Shown here: positions 39,797-49,043 of the stretch, piece after piece
Position numbering within the stretch: position 1 is the first letter of the stretch
Layout of the letters: every line of letters starts with the position of its first letter
DNA from: Enorma phocaeensis
Lineage (GTDB): Bacteria > Actinomycetota > Coriobacteriia > Coriobacteriales > Coriobacteriaceae
Length of the DNA stretch: 64,000 nt
NCBI RefSeq assembly: GCF_016901575.1
Contig: NZ_JACJKQ010000002.1
Coordinates: forward strand, 62,001-126,000
Direction: 5' to 3'
Translations under genes and position numbers: made by a program
The notes under the pieces: model-generated
Databases searched by the model: none
Told to the model about the DNA's origin: nothing
The model's input: the letters and a program-made list of their open reading frames with translations, nothing else

Positions 39797-41998
39797 ATGA
39801 CGGCGCAGGTTTTGAATGGCGCCTGCGAACTGCTGGCGCCGGCGGGCGGCATGGACGCGCTGCTGGCCGCCGTCAACGCCGGCGCGGATGCCGTCTATGT
39901 TGGCGCGGGCCGCCTGAACGCCCGCGTGAGCGCGGAGGGCTTCACGCCGCGCAGCCTGGCGCTAGGATGCGCGTACGCCCATGAGCGCGGCGCCCGCGTG
40001 TACGTCGCCCTCAACGTGCTCGTGTTCGAACGCGAGCTCGACGAGGCGGCGGCGCTTGCGCGTCAGGTCGTCGAGGCTGGTGCCGACGCGCTCATCGTCG
40101 CCGACATCGGCCTCGCCGCGCGCCTGCGTCGCGAGGATCCCCATATCGAGCTCCACCTTTCGACCCAGGCCGGCGCCCAGTCTCCCGAGGCCGTTCGCAT
40201 GGCGCGCTCCCTGGGCTTTGCCCGCGTCACGTGCGCGCGGGAGCTCGCCGTGGCGGAGATCGCGTCGCTTGCCGCCACGGGCGTCCCTATCGAGACCTTC
40301 TGCCATGGCGCCATCTGCATCTCGTATTCGGGGGCATGCGCGTTTTCAGAGCGCCGCCGCGGGCGATCGGCCATGCGAGGCGACTGCACGCAGCCCTGCC
40401 GCCTCTCGTATGGCTTGGTGGACGGCGAGGGGCGCGAACGTGCCCGGGTGTCGGGAGACAGGCTCTTGTGCCCGCGCGACTATCTGGGGGTAGGGCATGT
40501 CGCGGAGCTCGTGGAAGCGGGGGTGTCGTCCCTCAAGATCGAGGGACGCATGAAGAACCCCGACTACGTCTACAACGTGACGCGCGCCTACCGTGCCGCG
40601 CTCGACGCCGCCCTGGGCGGGCGCGCGGTCGACGTCGGTGCGCTCACGCGGCAGCTGGGGCGTTCGTTCAACCGTGGCTTTACCGACGGCTACCTTTTGG
40701 GGCGAAGCGGGTCTGATCTGATGAGCTGGGAGCGCTCGTGCAACCAGGGCGTCCGCGTGGGCAGGGTCGTGGAGCGCAGGCATGAGGCGGTGCGGGTCGA
40801 GCTCGAGGCGGCGGTGGCTGCCGGCGACACGCTCGAGATCCGCTTCGTGCCCGATGCCGAGACGGCTCCCGACGCGCCGGCGCGCTGGCCGCAGGTGCCT
40901 TGCTCCGTCGATGGCGCGCCGGGCGACGCCGTCTGGATTCGTTGCAAGCGCAAGGTCTCGGTCGGAAGCGTGGTGCACCTTGTTCGGAGCGCGGGAGTGC
41001 TCGACGAGACCGCTCGCCTGCTCGACGCCGCCCGCAAGGAGGTGGCGGCGCTCGAGCGGGCAGGCGTCGCGCGCGATGCGGATGACGCGTGGGCGGACGC
41101 TGCCCGGAGCGCCGGGCGAGGCGCCTGCGCCGGCCCGGGTGTCGCAGGCGCCGACAGGGGGACGGGGGCTCCCGCCGTCGGATGCCTGGTCACCGAGGAG
41201 ACGTCCTTTGACCTCACTGGCCCGGGACGGGAGCGCCCCGGGACGTCGCCGTCGACCGCCGTCGTGTTGGTAGACGACCCCGGCGAGGCGAGGCGCCGTC
41301 TCGAAACATCGACGGGGAGCGAGGTCGCCACCTATGCGTGGCGCATGGCGGACGATCCCGGCGCCTGGGAGGACATGCTCGGCAACATCACCGTGGTGCT
41401 AGACGAGGTGCTGCGTCCGGCGGACGTGCCCGCTGTCGAGAGGATGTGCCAGGCCGCCGCGCGGGTGGTATGCAGAAACCTGGGCGAGGTGGAGGTCGCC
41501 CGCCGCGCGGGCGCGGATTTCGACGTCATGGCTCCGCTGTATGCCGCCAATGCCGAGGCGGCGCGTGCCTACGCAGACATCGGGGCGCGCCGCGTCTGGC
41601 TGACAGGAGAGCTTTCCGCCCGCGATGCGGCGGAGGCGGCGTCTGAGCTGGCGGGGGAGGTCGAGCTCGGCGTCGTGGCACGGGAGCGGGCGGAGCTTAT
41701 GGTGTGCGAGCATTGCCTGCTGACCGCGGAGGGCGCCTGCAAGGGCGACTGTGCGCGCTGCGAGCGACGTCGAGGGGCCCGCTACCTCGTGGAGAGGGGC
41801 GGGGCCTGGCTGCCGGTGCGCGTGGACGCGCATGGCCGGACGCGCATCTTTGACGAGGGACCCGTCGAGCGGCGCGATCTTGTCGCGGCGCTGGGCGCCG
41901 GCGTCGCCTGGGCTGCGGACGCAGGCGTGTCCCGCCATGTGGGCCCACGCTTCCAACCACACCCCGATACAGAAGGAGGCATCGATGCCGACGAGTAG
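39797..41998 (+). CDS. U32 peptidase-family protein, second copy
   Basis: 733 residues. Same architecture as the gene at 15535: CELLAPAGGMDALLAAVNAGADAVY, FCHGAICISYSGACAFSE and MRGDCTQPCRLSYG supply the presumed Fe-S cysteines. SLKIEGRMKNPDYVYNVTRAYR follows, and a C-terminal half ends in a Cys cluster (CEHCLLTAEGACKGDCARC). Probably an RNA C5-hydroxylation factor of the RlhA/TrhP type rather than a protease. ATG after aaggaggttcg. The stop overlaps the next gene by 14 nt. A long low-complexity linker near the middle differs from the first copy. Confidence 0.88.
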   Translation: MTAQVLNGACELLAPAGGMDALLAAVNAGADAVYVGAGRLNARVSAEGFTPRSLALGCAYAHERGARVYVALNVLVFERELDEAAALARQVVEAGADALIVADIGLAARLRREDPHIELHLSTQAGAQSPEAVRMARSLGFARVTCARELAVAEIASLAATGVPIETFCHGAICISYSGACAFSERRRGRSAMRGDCTQPCRLSYGLVDGEGRERARVSGDRLLCPRDYLGVGHVAELVEAGVSSLKIEGRMKNPDYVYNVTRAYRAALDAALGGRAVDVGALTRQLGRSFNRGFTDGYLLGRSGSDLMSWERSCNQGVRVGRVVERRHEAVRVELEAAVAAGDTLEIRFVPDAETAPDAPARWPQVPCSVDGAPGDAVWIRCKRKVSVGSVVHLVRSAGVLDETARLLDAARKEVAALERAGVARDADDAWADAARSAGRGACAGPGVAGADRGTGAPAVGCLVTEETSFDLTGPGRERPGTSPSTAVVLVDDPGEARRRLETSTGSEVATYAWRMADDPGAWEDMLGNITVVLDEVLRPADVPAVERMCQAAARVVCRNLGEVEVARRAGADFDVMAPLYAANAEAARAYADIGARRVWLTGELSARDAAEAASELAGEVELGVVARERAELMVCEHCLLTAEGACKGDCARCERRRGARYLVERGGAWLPVRVDAHGRTRIFDEGPVERRDLVAALGAGVAWAADAGVSRHVGPRFQPHPDTEGGIDADE

Positions 41999-43706
41999 GT
42001 TTGCCCATGTGCGGCCCGCCGGGGGCGGGCGGGAGGCGGCGTCCGAGGACGGCGCCCCGGAGCCTCCCGAAGGCCGCGTCCTCGGGAGGCATGCGCGCAA
42101 CCAGGCCGTTGCGTCGGGCGTAGCGGACGTGGCGCCCGTCGTCGAAGACCCTCCTGTGGAGTCGGGCGAGGCGCATTCGCCCCGCTGGCTCATCCTGCTG
42201 GCGACCGCGCTCGTCGCGCTGCTCGTGCTTGCCTTCGTGCCCATGCTCGCCATCTCCGCGTTCGATCACAGCTATGCCGATGACTGGCATTACGGCGTGG
42301 ACGCCTATCTGGCGCTTCAGGCGGGCGGCGGCCTGGTGGAGGCGGTGCGCGCCGCGGTGCAGGAAGCCGTCGACACCTATACCTCCTGGCAGGGCACCTA
42401 TTCTGCCATCGTGCTCATGGCGCTGCAGCCCGGGGTGTTCTCGGAGTCGCTCTATGGCTTGGGCGCCGTGGGCATCATGGCCGTGCTCGTGCTGTCGACG
42501 GGGTACGTCGCATCGGTGGCGGTGCGGGACGTCTGCGGCGGCGGGCGGGCGCTCTGGCTGTCTGTTACCAGCATGGTGCTGTTGCTGCAGACGCAGCTTT
42601 TGCCCAGCCCGGTCGAGGGGTTCTGGTGGTATAACTCGGCCATCTACTACACCTTCTATCACTCCCTCATGCTCCTCATGGCGGGGATTTCCGTGCGGCT
42701 GCTTCGCGCGCGAACGAGGCGCGGGGAGCTTTCGGGCGCCGGCTCCGCTGTGCGCGCCGTCCTTCTCGTGCTGCTGGCGCTCGTGGTCGCCGGCGGCAAC
42801 TTCGTGACGGGGCTCGTCACGGCCGTTGCCCTGTTTTCGGCGACGGTGGCGGGGCTTCTCAGGCGCCCCCGACGCGCGGCGCTGCTCGTCCCCGCCCTCG
42901 TGGTGCTCGTTGCGGGCTTTGTGTTCTCTATGGCGGCGCCGGGCAACGAGGCGCGCCAGACCTCGCAGTTCGCGGGCGACAACCTGGGCGTGTTGCTCAC
43001 GCTGGTGCGCAGCGGCCTTGCCGGCGTGGAGTACCTGGTGCTGTGGACGAACGGATACCTCGTCATCGCCCTCGCGGCGTTCGTGCCGCCGGCTGCCTAT
43101 CTTGCCCGCCGGTCGCGGTGCTCGTATCGGCTCCCCGCGGTGCCCGCGGTGGCGTCGCTGCTGCTCTTTATGGCGAGCTTCACCCCAACGTTTTTCTCGA
43201 TGGGAAACGTCGGCCCCGGGCGCGTGCAGAACATCCGCTACGACCTCTTCGTGCTGCTCGCGTTCCTATGCGTGGGATGGTTTGTGGGCTGGTGCGTCCG
43301 CCGCGTCGAGGCGGGCGGCTACCTGCGGGGCGCGTCTGGCGCCATGGCGGCCGGCCGCTTGGCCCCGCGGGCGACGACGGCGCTCTACGCGACCCTTGCG
43401 GGCGTGCTCGCCTTGTCGTTCGTGGCGCTGTCCGTGGACGAGCGCTACGTCGACGACCTCACGTCCATCTCGGCGGCGACCTCGCTGGTGACAGGCGTCG
43501 CGCAAGAATATGACCAGCAGGTGTGGGAGCGAATCGACCTTATCGAGTCGACCTCCCAGCCCGTCGTCGAGGTGCCGTTCTACACGGTCGGTCCGAAGGT
43601 GCTCTTTATGGGCGACATCCGCGACAACATGGACAACTACATCAACTACCGGCTCGCCCAGTGGTATGGCAAGGATTCCATCGTGGGATATCACTCGCAG
43701 CTGTAG
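41985..43706 (+). CDS. polytopic membrane protein, GT-C-like (DUF6056-like)
   Basis: 573 residues from ATG 41985 (MPTSRFAHVRP), set by aaggaggcatcg; it overlaps the U32 stop. A ~65-residue cytosolic N-terminus precedes about ten hydrophobic helices. After the first helix comes HSYADDWHYG, an Asp-Asp motif in the first extracytoplasmic loop as in GT-C glycosyltransferases and DUF6056 proteins, followed by WQGTYSA and GFWWYNSAIYYTFYHS. It may move sugars onto lipid-linked or surface polymers; the assignment is by topology and motif only. Confidence 0.6.
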   Translation: MPTSRFAHVRPAGGGREAASEDGAPEPPEGRVLGRHARNQAVASGVADVAPVVEDPPVESGEAHSPRWLILLATALVALLVLAFVPMLAISAFDHSYADDWHYGVDAYLALQAGGGLVEAVRAAVQEAVDTYTSWQGTYSAIVLMALQPGVFSESLYGLGAVGIMAVLVLSTGYVASVAVRDVCGGGRALWLSVTSMVLLLQTQLLPSPVEGFWWYNSAIYYTFYHSLMLLMAGISVRLLRARTRRGELSGAGSAVRAVLLVLLALVVAGGNFVTGLVTAVALFSATVAGLLRRPRRAALLVPALVVLVAGFVFSMAAPGNEARQTSQFAGDNLGVLLTLVRSGLAGVEYLVLWTNGYLVIALAAFVPPAAYLARRSRCSYRLPAVPAVASLLLFMASFTPTFFSMGNVGPGRVQNIRYDLFVLLAFLCVGWFVGWCVRRVEAGGYLRGASGAMAAGRLAPRATTALYATLAGVLALSFVALSVDERYVDDLTSISAATSLVTGVAQEYDQQVWERIDLIESTSQPVVEVPFYTVGPKVLFMGDIRDNMDNYINYRLAQWYGKDSIVGYHSQL

Positions 43707-43755
43707 GGTCGGCGAGGCGTTGTCTCCCTCGGGATTTCCCACATCGCGTGAATCA

Positions 43756-43785
43756 TTCACGACGAGAGGATTTCTCGGCTATATT
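43756..43785 (+). promoter_or_regulatory. candidate tyrS promoter
   Basis: TTCACG (43756-43761) and TATATT (43780-43785), 18 nt apart. The transcript would include an imperfect hairpin (agcaccgcctc near 43806 with gaggcgagggtgct) just before the tyrS ribosome-binding site. No T-box consensus is present. Confidence 0.5.
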
Positions 43786-43863
43786 AGATAGGTTACGCGA
43801 ACACCAGCACCGCCTCGGCAGCCGGTTGAGGCGAGGGTGCTATCTCATGAGGAGGACAGAGCT

Positions 43864-45078
43864 TTGCTGTCAGTCGACGAGCAGATGCGCATCATCACGT
43901 CTGGCGCCGCACAGATCGTGCCGGAGGCGGACCTCAGGAAGAAGCTCGAGCGAGGCGTGCCGCTCAACATCAAGCTGGGCGTCGATCCCACCAGCCCCGA
44001 CCTGCACCTTGGCCACGCCGTTCCGCTGCGCAAGATGCGCCAGTTCCAGGACCTTGGCCACAAGGTGACGCTCATCATCGGCAACGGCACCGCCATGATC
44101 GGCGACCCGTCAGGCAAGAACACCACCCGTCCGCAGCTCTCCCAGGAGCAGGTGGAGGCCAACGCCGCCACCTACGTGAGCCAGGCCATGAAGATCCTCG
44201 ATCCCGAGAAGACCACCATCGTCCACAACGGCGACTGGATCCTGTCGCTCGACCTCAAGGGCATGCTCGAGCTGTGCTCCAAGTTCACCGTGGCGCGCAT
44301 CCTGGAGCGCGACGACTTCACGAAGCGCTACCAGTCGCAGACGCCGATCGCCCTGCACGAGTTCCTGTACCCCGTGATGCAGGCGTTCGACTCCGTCCAG
44401 ATCCACGCCGACGTCGAGATGGGCGGCACCGACCAGCTCTTCAACCTGCTGGCAGGCCGTGAGCTCATGGAGAAGATGGGCATGGAGCCGCAGGTGGCGC
44501 TGACCATGCCGCTGCTCGAGGGCACCGACGGCGTGCGCAAGATGTCGAAGAGCTACGGCAACTACATCGGCCTGACCGACGCGCCGGCGGACATGTTCGG
44601 CAAGACCATGTCGATTCCCGACGAGATGATCGGCAAGTACTACCGTCTGGCGAGCTCCAAGACCCCCGACGAGGTGGACGCCATCGAGGCCGCGCTTGCG
44701 GACGGCTCCGCCGACCCCTACGAGCTCAAGCGCGCGCTTGGCCGCGACCTGTGCGACACCTATCACGGCGCCGGTGCCGGCGACGAGGCGCAGGCCGCCT
44801 TCGACCACGTGTTCAAGGAGAGCCAGCTGCCCGAGGACATCGCAGAGGTCGAGGTCGACCTCACTCCCAACGACGAGGGCCTGGTGTACCTGGCGGGCGT
44901 CCTGCACGCCGCCGGGCTCGCCTCGAGCATGGGCGAGGCTCGCCGCCTGATCGACGGCGGCGGCGTGAAGATCGACCAGCAGCCGGTGGCTCCGAAGAGC
45001 TACAACGTCGATCCGTCGCTTCTGCATGCGGGATGCGTCCTGCAGGTCGGCAAGCGCAAGTTTGCCCGCCTGAAGTAG
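43864..45078 (+). CDS. tyrS: tyrosyl-tRNA synthetase
   Basis: Class I synthetase charging tRNA-Tyr, 404 residues. HIGH motif HLGHAV in VDPTSPDLHLGHAVPLRK, KMSKS in GVRKMSKSYGNYIG, and a C-terminal S4 domain (AGLASSMGEARRLIDGGGVKI). The sequence type resembles the TyrZ/long-ARG group. TTG 43864 is preferred to 43837 because tgaggagg ends eight nt upstream. Confidence 0.96.
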   Translation: MLSVDEQMRIITSGAAQIVPEADLRKKLERGVPLNIKLGVDPTSPDLHLGHAVPLRKMRQFQDLGHKVTLIIGNGTAMIGDPSGKNTTRPQLSQEQVEANAATYVSQAMKILDPEKTTIVHNGDWILSLDLKGMLELCSKFTVARILERDDFTKRYQSQTPIALHEFLYPVMQAFDSVQIHADVEMGGTDQLFNLLAGRELMEKMGMEPQVALTMPLLEGTDGVRKMSKSYGNYIGLTDAPADMFGKTMSIPDEMIGKYYRLASSKTPDEVDAIEAALADGSADPYELKRALGRDLCDTYHGAGAGDEAQAAFDHVFKESQLPEDIAEVEVDLTPNDEGLVYLAGVLHAAGLASSMGEARRLIDGGGVKIDQQPVAPKSYNVDPSLLHAGCVLQVGKRKFARLK

Positions 45079-45103
45079 CGTGCAACCGATAGCGTGCTCA
45101 TCG

Positions 45104-45135
45104 ATGGGGTCGCGGCCTTCGGGTCGCGGCCCCAT
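45104..45135 (+). terminator. hairpin after tyrS, possible terminator
   Basis: atggggtcgcg (45104-45114) with cgcggccccat (45125-45135), 11 pairs including one G-U. No T-run follows, so termination strength is uncertain. Confidence 0.5.
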
Positions 45136-45530
45136 TGCTATATGTACCTTGGGACGACGCCCCTTCGTATCGATCTCGCTGCGCGGCATCGCCGACGCAT
45201 GGTTTTTCTGCGCGCCAGGTGGACGGATCGCGGCGTGGGGCAGGGGATGATCGATTCTCATCATCTGTGGGCACGGAATGTGCGGCGAGGCGGTGCCGGT
45301 GGTCAAGATGCCCCCTGGCTGGGCGCGCCTCCGGCATCGTGAGGTCTCCTGGGTCCTCCTTTTCATGGCCTCGCTCGCCTGCGGGCGATTCCGATGTCGG
45401 GCAAGCCATAGAGCCGGTGGCAAGGTCGGTCCCATATGCCTGTGCCTGACTCGAGGCCGCGCGTCCTCCCGCCGCGGCGCCCGCTCGCGCTCACGTGGTC
45501 GCCCGCGTGGCTGCAGCGCGATTCCGATCC

Positions 45531-45567
45531 GATGCATCGAGACGGCGGCTCTCGGGTACGATGCATC
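45531..45567 (+). promoter_or_regulatory. inverted repeat upstream of ade
   Basis: gatgcatcg (45531-45539) and cgatgcatc (45559-45567), with aga/tct pairing inside. It ends 27 nt before the ade start. Could be a protein operator or an mRNA hairpin near the ribosome-binding site. Confidence 0.5.
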
Positions 45568-45594
45568 CAACGAGGGACATCGAAGGGAGCGCAT

Positions 45595-47469
45595 ATGGCG
45601 GGCGAGACGGGACAGGCGAATGGCATGCTGGCGAGCGGGGCGGCTGTCGGGGGCGGCGCCGGGGCGCTGCGGCGACTGATCGACGTGGCGGAGGGACGCG
45701 AGCCGGCCGACGTGTTGTTCGTGAACGCACGCATCGTCGACGTGTACGGCCACCGCGTGGCTTCGGGTCGCGTAGCGGTGCGCGACGGAGCGATCGCCTC
45801 CGTGCTGTTCGACGACCGCGACGCCGACGTGCCTGACGGCGCGGCCAAAGAGGTCGTCGACTGCGGCGGCCGCTACCTGGCCCCCGGCTTCATCGACGGG
45901 CACCTGCACATCGAGTCGAGCAATATCCGTCCAGCAGAATACGCTCGCATGGCGCTTACGCGAGGGACCACCACCGCGGTCGCCGACTGCCATGAGATCG
46001 CAAACGTCTGCGGCCTCGACGGCCTTTCGTTCATGATCGCAGACGCGCGCCGAGCCCCGCTCGACATCAAGTTCATGATGCCCTCCTGTGTTCCGGCGTT
46101 GCCCGACGAGCAAGCGGGCGCGAGCATCTCGGCCGCAGATATGCGCGCGTATATCGAGGGTCATCCGGGCGAGATCTTCGGATTGGGCGAGATGATGAAC
46201 ATGCCCGGGGTCTATGGCGCGGACGGCGAGACCTTGGAGCGCATCGCTGTCGCTGCGGCAACAACGTCTGGCCAGGTAGACGGCCATGCGCCGCTCGCCA
46301 AGGGGCATGACCTCAACGCCTATGCCGCGGCGGGCATCATAGCCGACCATGAGTGCACCGGTCCCGCCGAGGCGCTCGACAAGCTCTCGCGGGGCATGTA
46401 CATCATGTTGCGCGAGGGGACCTGCAGCCACGATCTGGCGCAGCTCGCCCCACTTGTGCTGGAAGACCCCGCACGCGCCCGGCGCTGCTGCCTGGCAACC
46501 GACGACCGTGCGCCGTCGGATGCGCTCGGCACGGGCATGATCGACAACGCGTGCCGCATGGCTATCGAAGCGGGCATCGACGCGGTGACCGCCATCTCGA
46601 TGGGGACGCTCTCGACCGCTGAGTGCTTCGGGTTCGACCACGGCATGCCCAGCCCCCAGGAGCGCCGCGGCGCCATCGCTCCGGGCAAGCGGGCCGACAT
46701 GCTGCTTCTTGATGACCTCACCTTCCAGCGGCCGCCCGCGCGCGTCTACGCCGCGGGGCGTCTCGTCGCTGCCGACGGGGCCTTCGTGGGCGAGGTCGAG
46801 CCCGCAAACGAGGAGGTGGAGCGCCTGGAGGGTCTGCTCAGGGGCTCGGTGCGCCTTCCTCGGCTTTCCAAAGAGCTGTTCTCATATCCCTTTGAGCCGG
46901 GCACGCCCGCCATCGATGTGGTTCCTGGAAACGCTGCGACAGGCATCGTGGAGCCCGAGGACGCCGACGGTCTGCGCCGCATCGTGCTTATCGAGCGCCA
47001 TGGGCGCGGGGCGGCGGCGCAAGATGCCGGGGCAGACGGCGACGGGCCCGCGGGCACGGGCCTTGTGGGCAAGCACGTCGGGCGCGGCTGGGTGCGCGGC
47101 TACACCATCTCGGGCGGCGCCATCGCTTCGACCATCGGCCATGATTCGCATAACGTGTGCGTGGTGGGCGACAACCCCTCGGACATGCTTGCCGCGGTCG
47201 AGGCGGTGGGCCAGGGCGGATTCGTGCTCGTTCGGGGCGGAGAGGTGGTCGCACGCATCGGGTTGCCGCTCGGCGGCCTCATGAGCGATCTGCCCGCCGA
47301 GGAGGTCGCGCGGCAGCATGACCATTTCATGGCGGAGGCGCGCTCGATGGGCATCGAACCCCCGCTCGACCCCATCATGGGAATGATCTTCCTGCCGCTT
47401 CCCGTGATTCCTGTGCTGCGCATCCGCCCCGAAGGGCTTTTTGACGCGCTGCATTTCCGCTTCGTCTAA
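45595..47469 (+). CDS. ade: adenine deaminase
   Basis: Converts adenine to hypoxanthine and ammonia in purine salvage; 624 residues, cytosolic. Amidohydrolase metal motif GFIDGHLHIESSNIRPAEYAR, plus TTTAVADCHEIANVCG, are diagnostic of Ade. VDGHAPLAKGHDLNAY and GIIADHECTG carry further His/Glu ligands. The C-terminal domain ends GMIFLPLPVIPVLRIRPEG. ATG 45595 follows gaagggagcg; upstream in-frame sequence is not conserved. Slightly longer than typical owing to a Gly/Ala insert near residue 520. Confidence 0.95.
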   Translation: MAGETGQANGMLASGAAVGGGAGALRRLIDVAEGREPADVLFVNARIVDVYGHRVASGRVAVRDGAIASVLFDDRDADVPDGAAKEVVDCGGRYLAPGFIDGHLHIESSNIRPAEYARMALTRGTTTAVADCHEIANVCGLDGLSFMIADARRAPLDIKFMMPSCVPALPDEQAGASISAADMRAYIEGHPGEIFGLGEMMNMPGVYGADGETLERIAVAAATTSGQVDGHAPLAKGHDLNAYAAAGIIADHECTGPAEALDKLSRGMYIMLREGTCSHDLAQLAPLVLEDPARARRCCLATDDRAPSDALGTGMIDNACRMAIEAGIDAVTAISMGTLSTAECFGFDHGMPSPQERRGAIAPGKRADMLLLDDLTFQRPPARVYAAGRLVAADGAFVGEVEPANEEVERLEGLLRGSVRLPRLSKELFSYPFEPGTPAIDVVPGNAATGIVEPEDADGLRRIVLIERHGRGAAAQDAGADGDGPAGTGLVGKHVGRGWVRGYTISGGAIASTIGHDSHNVCVVGDNPSDMLAAVEAVGQGGFVLVRGGEVVARIGLPLGGLMSDLPAEEVARQHDHFMAEARSMGIEPPLDPIMGMIFLPLPVIPVLRIRPEGLFDALHFRFV

Positions 47470-47558
47470 CCCGGGCGAGGACATCGGGGCGGGCGCCGCC
47501 CGCCGCCATCGTGGCGCGCGGGGCATCGTGCTACCGCGGGGCATGCGGGCGGCGCGCC

Positions 47559-49037
47559 CTACGGCCGCCCCTCTCGTGCGCGGTGAAGCTCGACGACGCG
47601 GGCGCCCAGAAGCGCGGCGTCGCGTCGGTCATGCGTGGCGACGAGCATGCAAGCCCGGCCCTCGCGCTCGCTCACCAGTGCCGCCGCGGCATCGCGCGCG
47701 CTGTCGTCTAGACCCGCGAAAGGCTCGTCGAGCAGCAAGATCTCGTGGGGCGCGAGCAGCGCGCGGGCGAGGGCGACGCGGCGGCGCTGGCCGCCCGAGC
47801 AGGTTGCGACGGGTTGGTCCAGACAGGAACCGAGGCCAAGGCTGCCGAGCAGGCGGATGGCCTCATCGGGCGAGCTGCCCCTCGGTGACGCGGCGAGCAG
47901 GGCGTTGGCAAGGACGCTCGCCCCCTCGATGAGGCGATCCTCCTGAAAGACCATGGAGATGCGGGCATGCTCGGTGCCCTCGACATCGCCGTCGGCATCC
48001 TCGAGTCCCGCGACGATGCGCAGCAGCGTCGTCTTGCCGGTTCCCGACGGCGCCATGACGGCCACGGGCCTGCCGGGCGCCACGTCGAAGGAGACGGCGC
48101 CAAGTCCGGACGAGGGCGAGAACTGTCGGGACACGTTCCTGAGACAAAGCACGACGCCAGACGCCGACGCTGCCTGCTGCCCCCGGTGCGCATCGGAGGC
48201 GTGCCGGCGCGCGGCGGCGGGTCCCCTGAGCGCTGCCGCGTGCAGGGCGCGCAGGGCGAGGGTGAGCAGGCGCTCCATGCATACCGACAGCGCCACCACG
48301 GCGACCGTCCACGCAAACAGGTCGGCGGTGTCGAAATGAACCTTTGCGTCGTAGAAGGCCTCGCCGACCGATCCCATGGGAATGCCGATGATCTCTGCCG
48401 CGACGCACGCCTTCCACGCCATGCCGAGCCCCGTGGTGCATGAGGCGCTCAATGCGGGCGCGAGCTGGGGAAAGAGCACGAATCGTATGCGACACCGCCA
48501 GCCAAGGCGAAAGACTCTTGCCATCTCGCTGAGGCGAGGGTCGCAGGCGCGGATCCCCGCGAGCAGCGCCTCGTAGGAGAGCGGCACCACGACGAGCATC
48601 ACGACAAGGACGGATAGCTCGCTCGAGCGCAGCCACACCAAGGCCAGCACGGTGATCGCGGCTACAGGAACGCTCTTTGCCAGGGCTATGGGCGGGGCAA
48701 AGAGCTCTTCGAGGCGGCGGTTGCGCGCAGCGAGGGCGGCCCCCGCCGCCGCCACCGCCATGCCGCCGGCGAACCCCGCGACGACGCGCGCAAGCGAAAA
48801 GGCGATGCGCTCCCAGCTTGAGGGCTGTGCGAGGTCTGCGACGAGGTGCGTGGCGACGGTCAGCGGCGCCGGGAGCAGCAGCTCGCTTCCAAGCGCGAGC
48901 GCTGCCAGGTGCCATGCGAGCAGCCAGAGCGCAACCGACCAAAGGGCGAGGCCGCCCGTCCTGTGCGCCCTGGTGTTTCTCGAGGGGCGGCCCGTCCCTT
49001 CGCGCCGCCCACGCCTTGTCCCTCGACCCCCGGTCAT
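47559..49037 (-). CDS. NitT/TauT-type ABC importer: permease-ATPase fusion
   Basis: 492 residues. Residues ~28-265 form an SsuC/TauC-like permease with about six membrane helices and the EAA-loop region LAPALSASCTTGLGMAWKACVAAEIIG. From ~295 follows an ATPase: Walker A APSGTGKTTLL, signature CSGGQRRR, Walker B ILLLDEPFAGLDD. These are separate genes in SsuBC, TauBC and related systems. ATG 49037 is six nt downstream of the solute-binding protein stop, so translation is likely coupled. Substrate unknown; relatives carry sulfonates, nitrate or thiamine precursors. Confidence 0.9.
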   Translation of the reverse strand: MTGGRGTRRGRREGTGRPSRNTRAHRTGGLALWSVALWLLAWHLAALALGSELLLPAPLTVATHLVADLAQPSSWERIAFSLARVVAGFAGGMAVAAAGAALAARNRRLEELFAPPIALAKSVPVAAITVLALVWLRSSELSVLVVMLVVVPLSYEALLAGIRACDPRLSEMARVFRLGWRCRIRFVLFPQLAPALSASCTTGLGMAWKACVAAEIIGIPMGSVGEAFYDAKVHFDTADLFAWTVAVVALSVCMERLLTLALRALHAAALRGPAAARRHASDAHRGQQAASASGVVLCLRNVSRQFSPSSGLGAVSFDVAPGRPVAVMAPSGTGKTTLLRIVAGLEDADGDVEGTEHARISMVFQEDRLIEGASVLANALLAASPRGSSPDEAIRLLGSLGLGSCLDQPVATCSGGQRRRVALARALLAPHEILLLDEPFAGLDDSARDAAAALVSEREGRACMLVATHDRRDAALLGARVVELHRAREGRP

Positions 49038-49043
49038 GGACGG

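Larger units (their letters stand above)
45079..45594 (+). other. tyrS-ade intergenic region, 516 nt
   Basis: No supported gene. It holds a hairpin at 45104-45135 after tyrS and an inverted repeat at 45531-45567 upstream of the adenine deaminase gene. Open frames across it have no similarity to known families and no ribosome-binding sites. No purine-riboswitch core was recognised. Confidence 0.6.

Noticed and set aside
43707-43863. T-box riboswitch before tyrS
   Set aside because: The conserved T-box sequence and specifier-loop architecture are not present; only a simple imperfect hairpin is seen.
45079-45594. Purine riboswitch before ade
   Set aside because: The conserved three-way junction bases could not be found.
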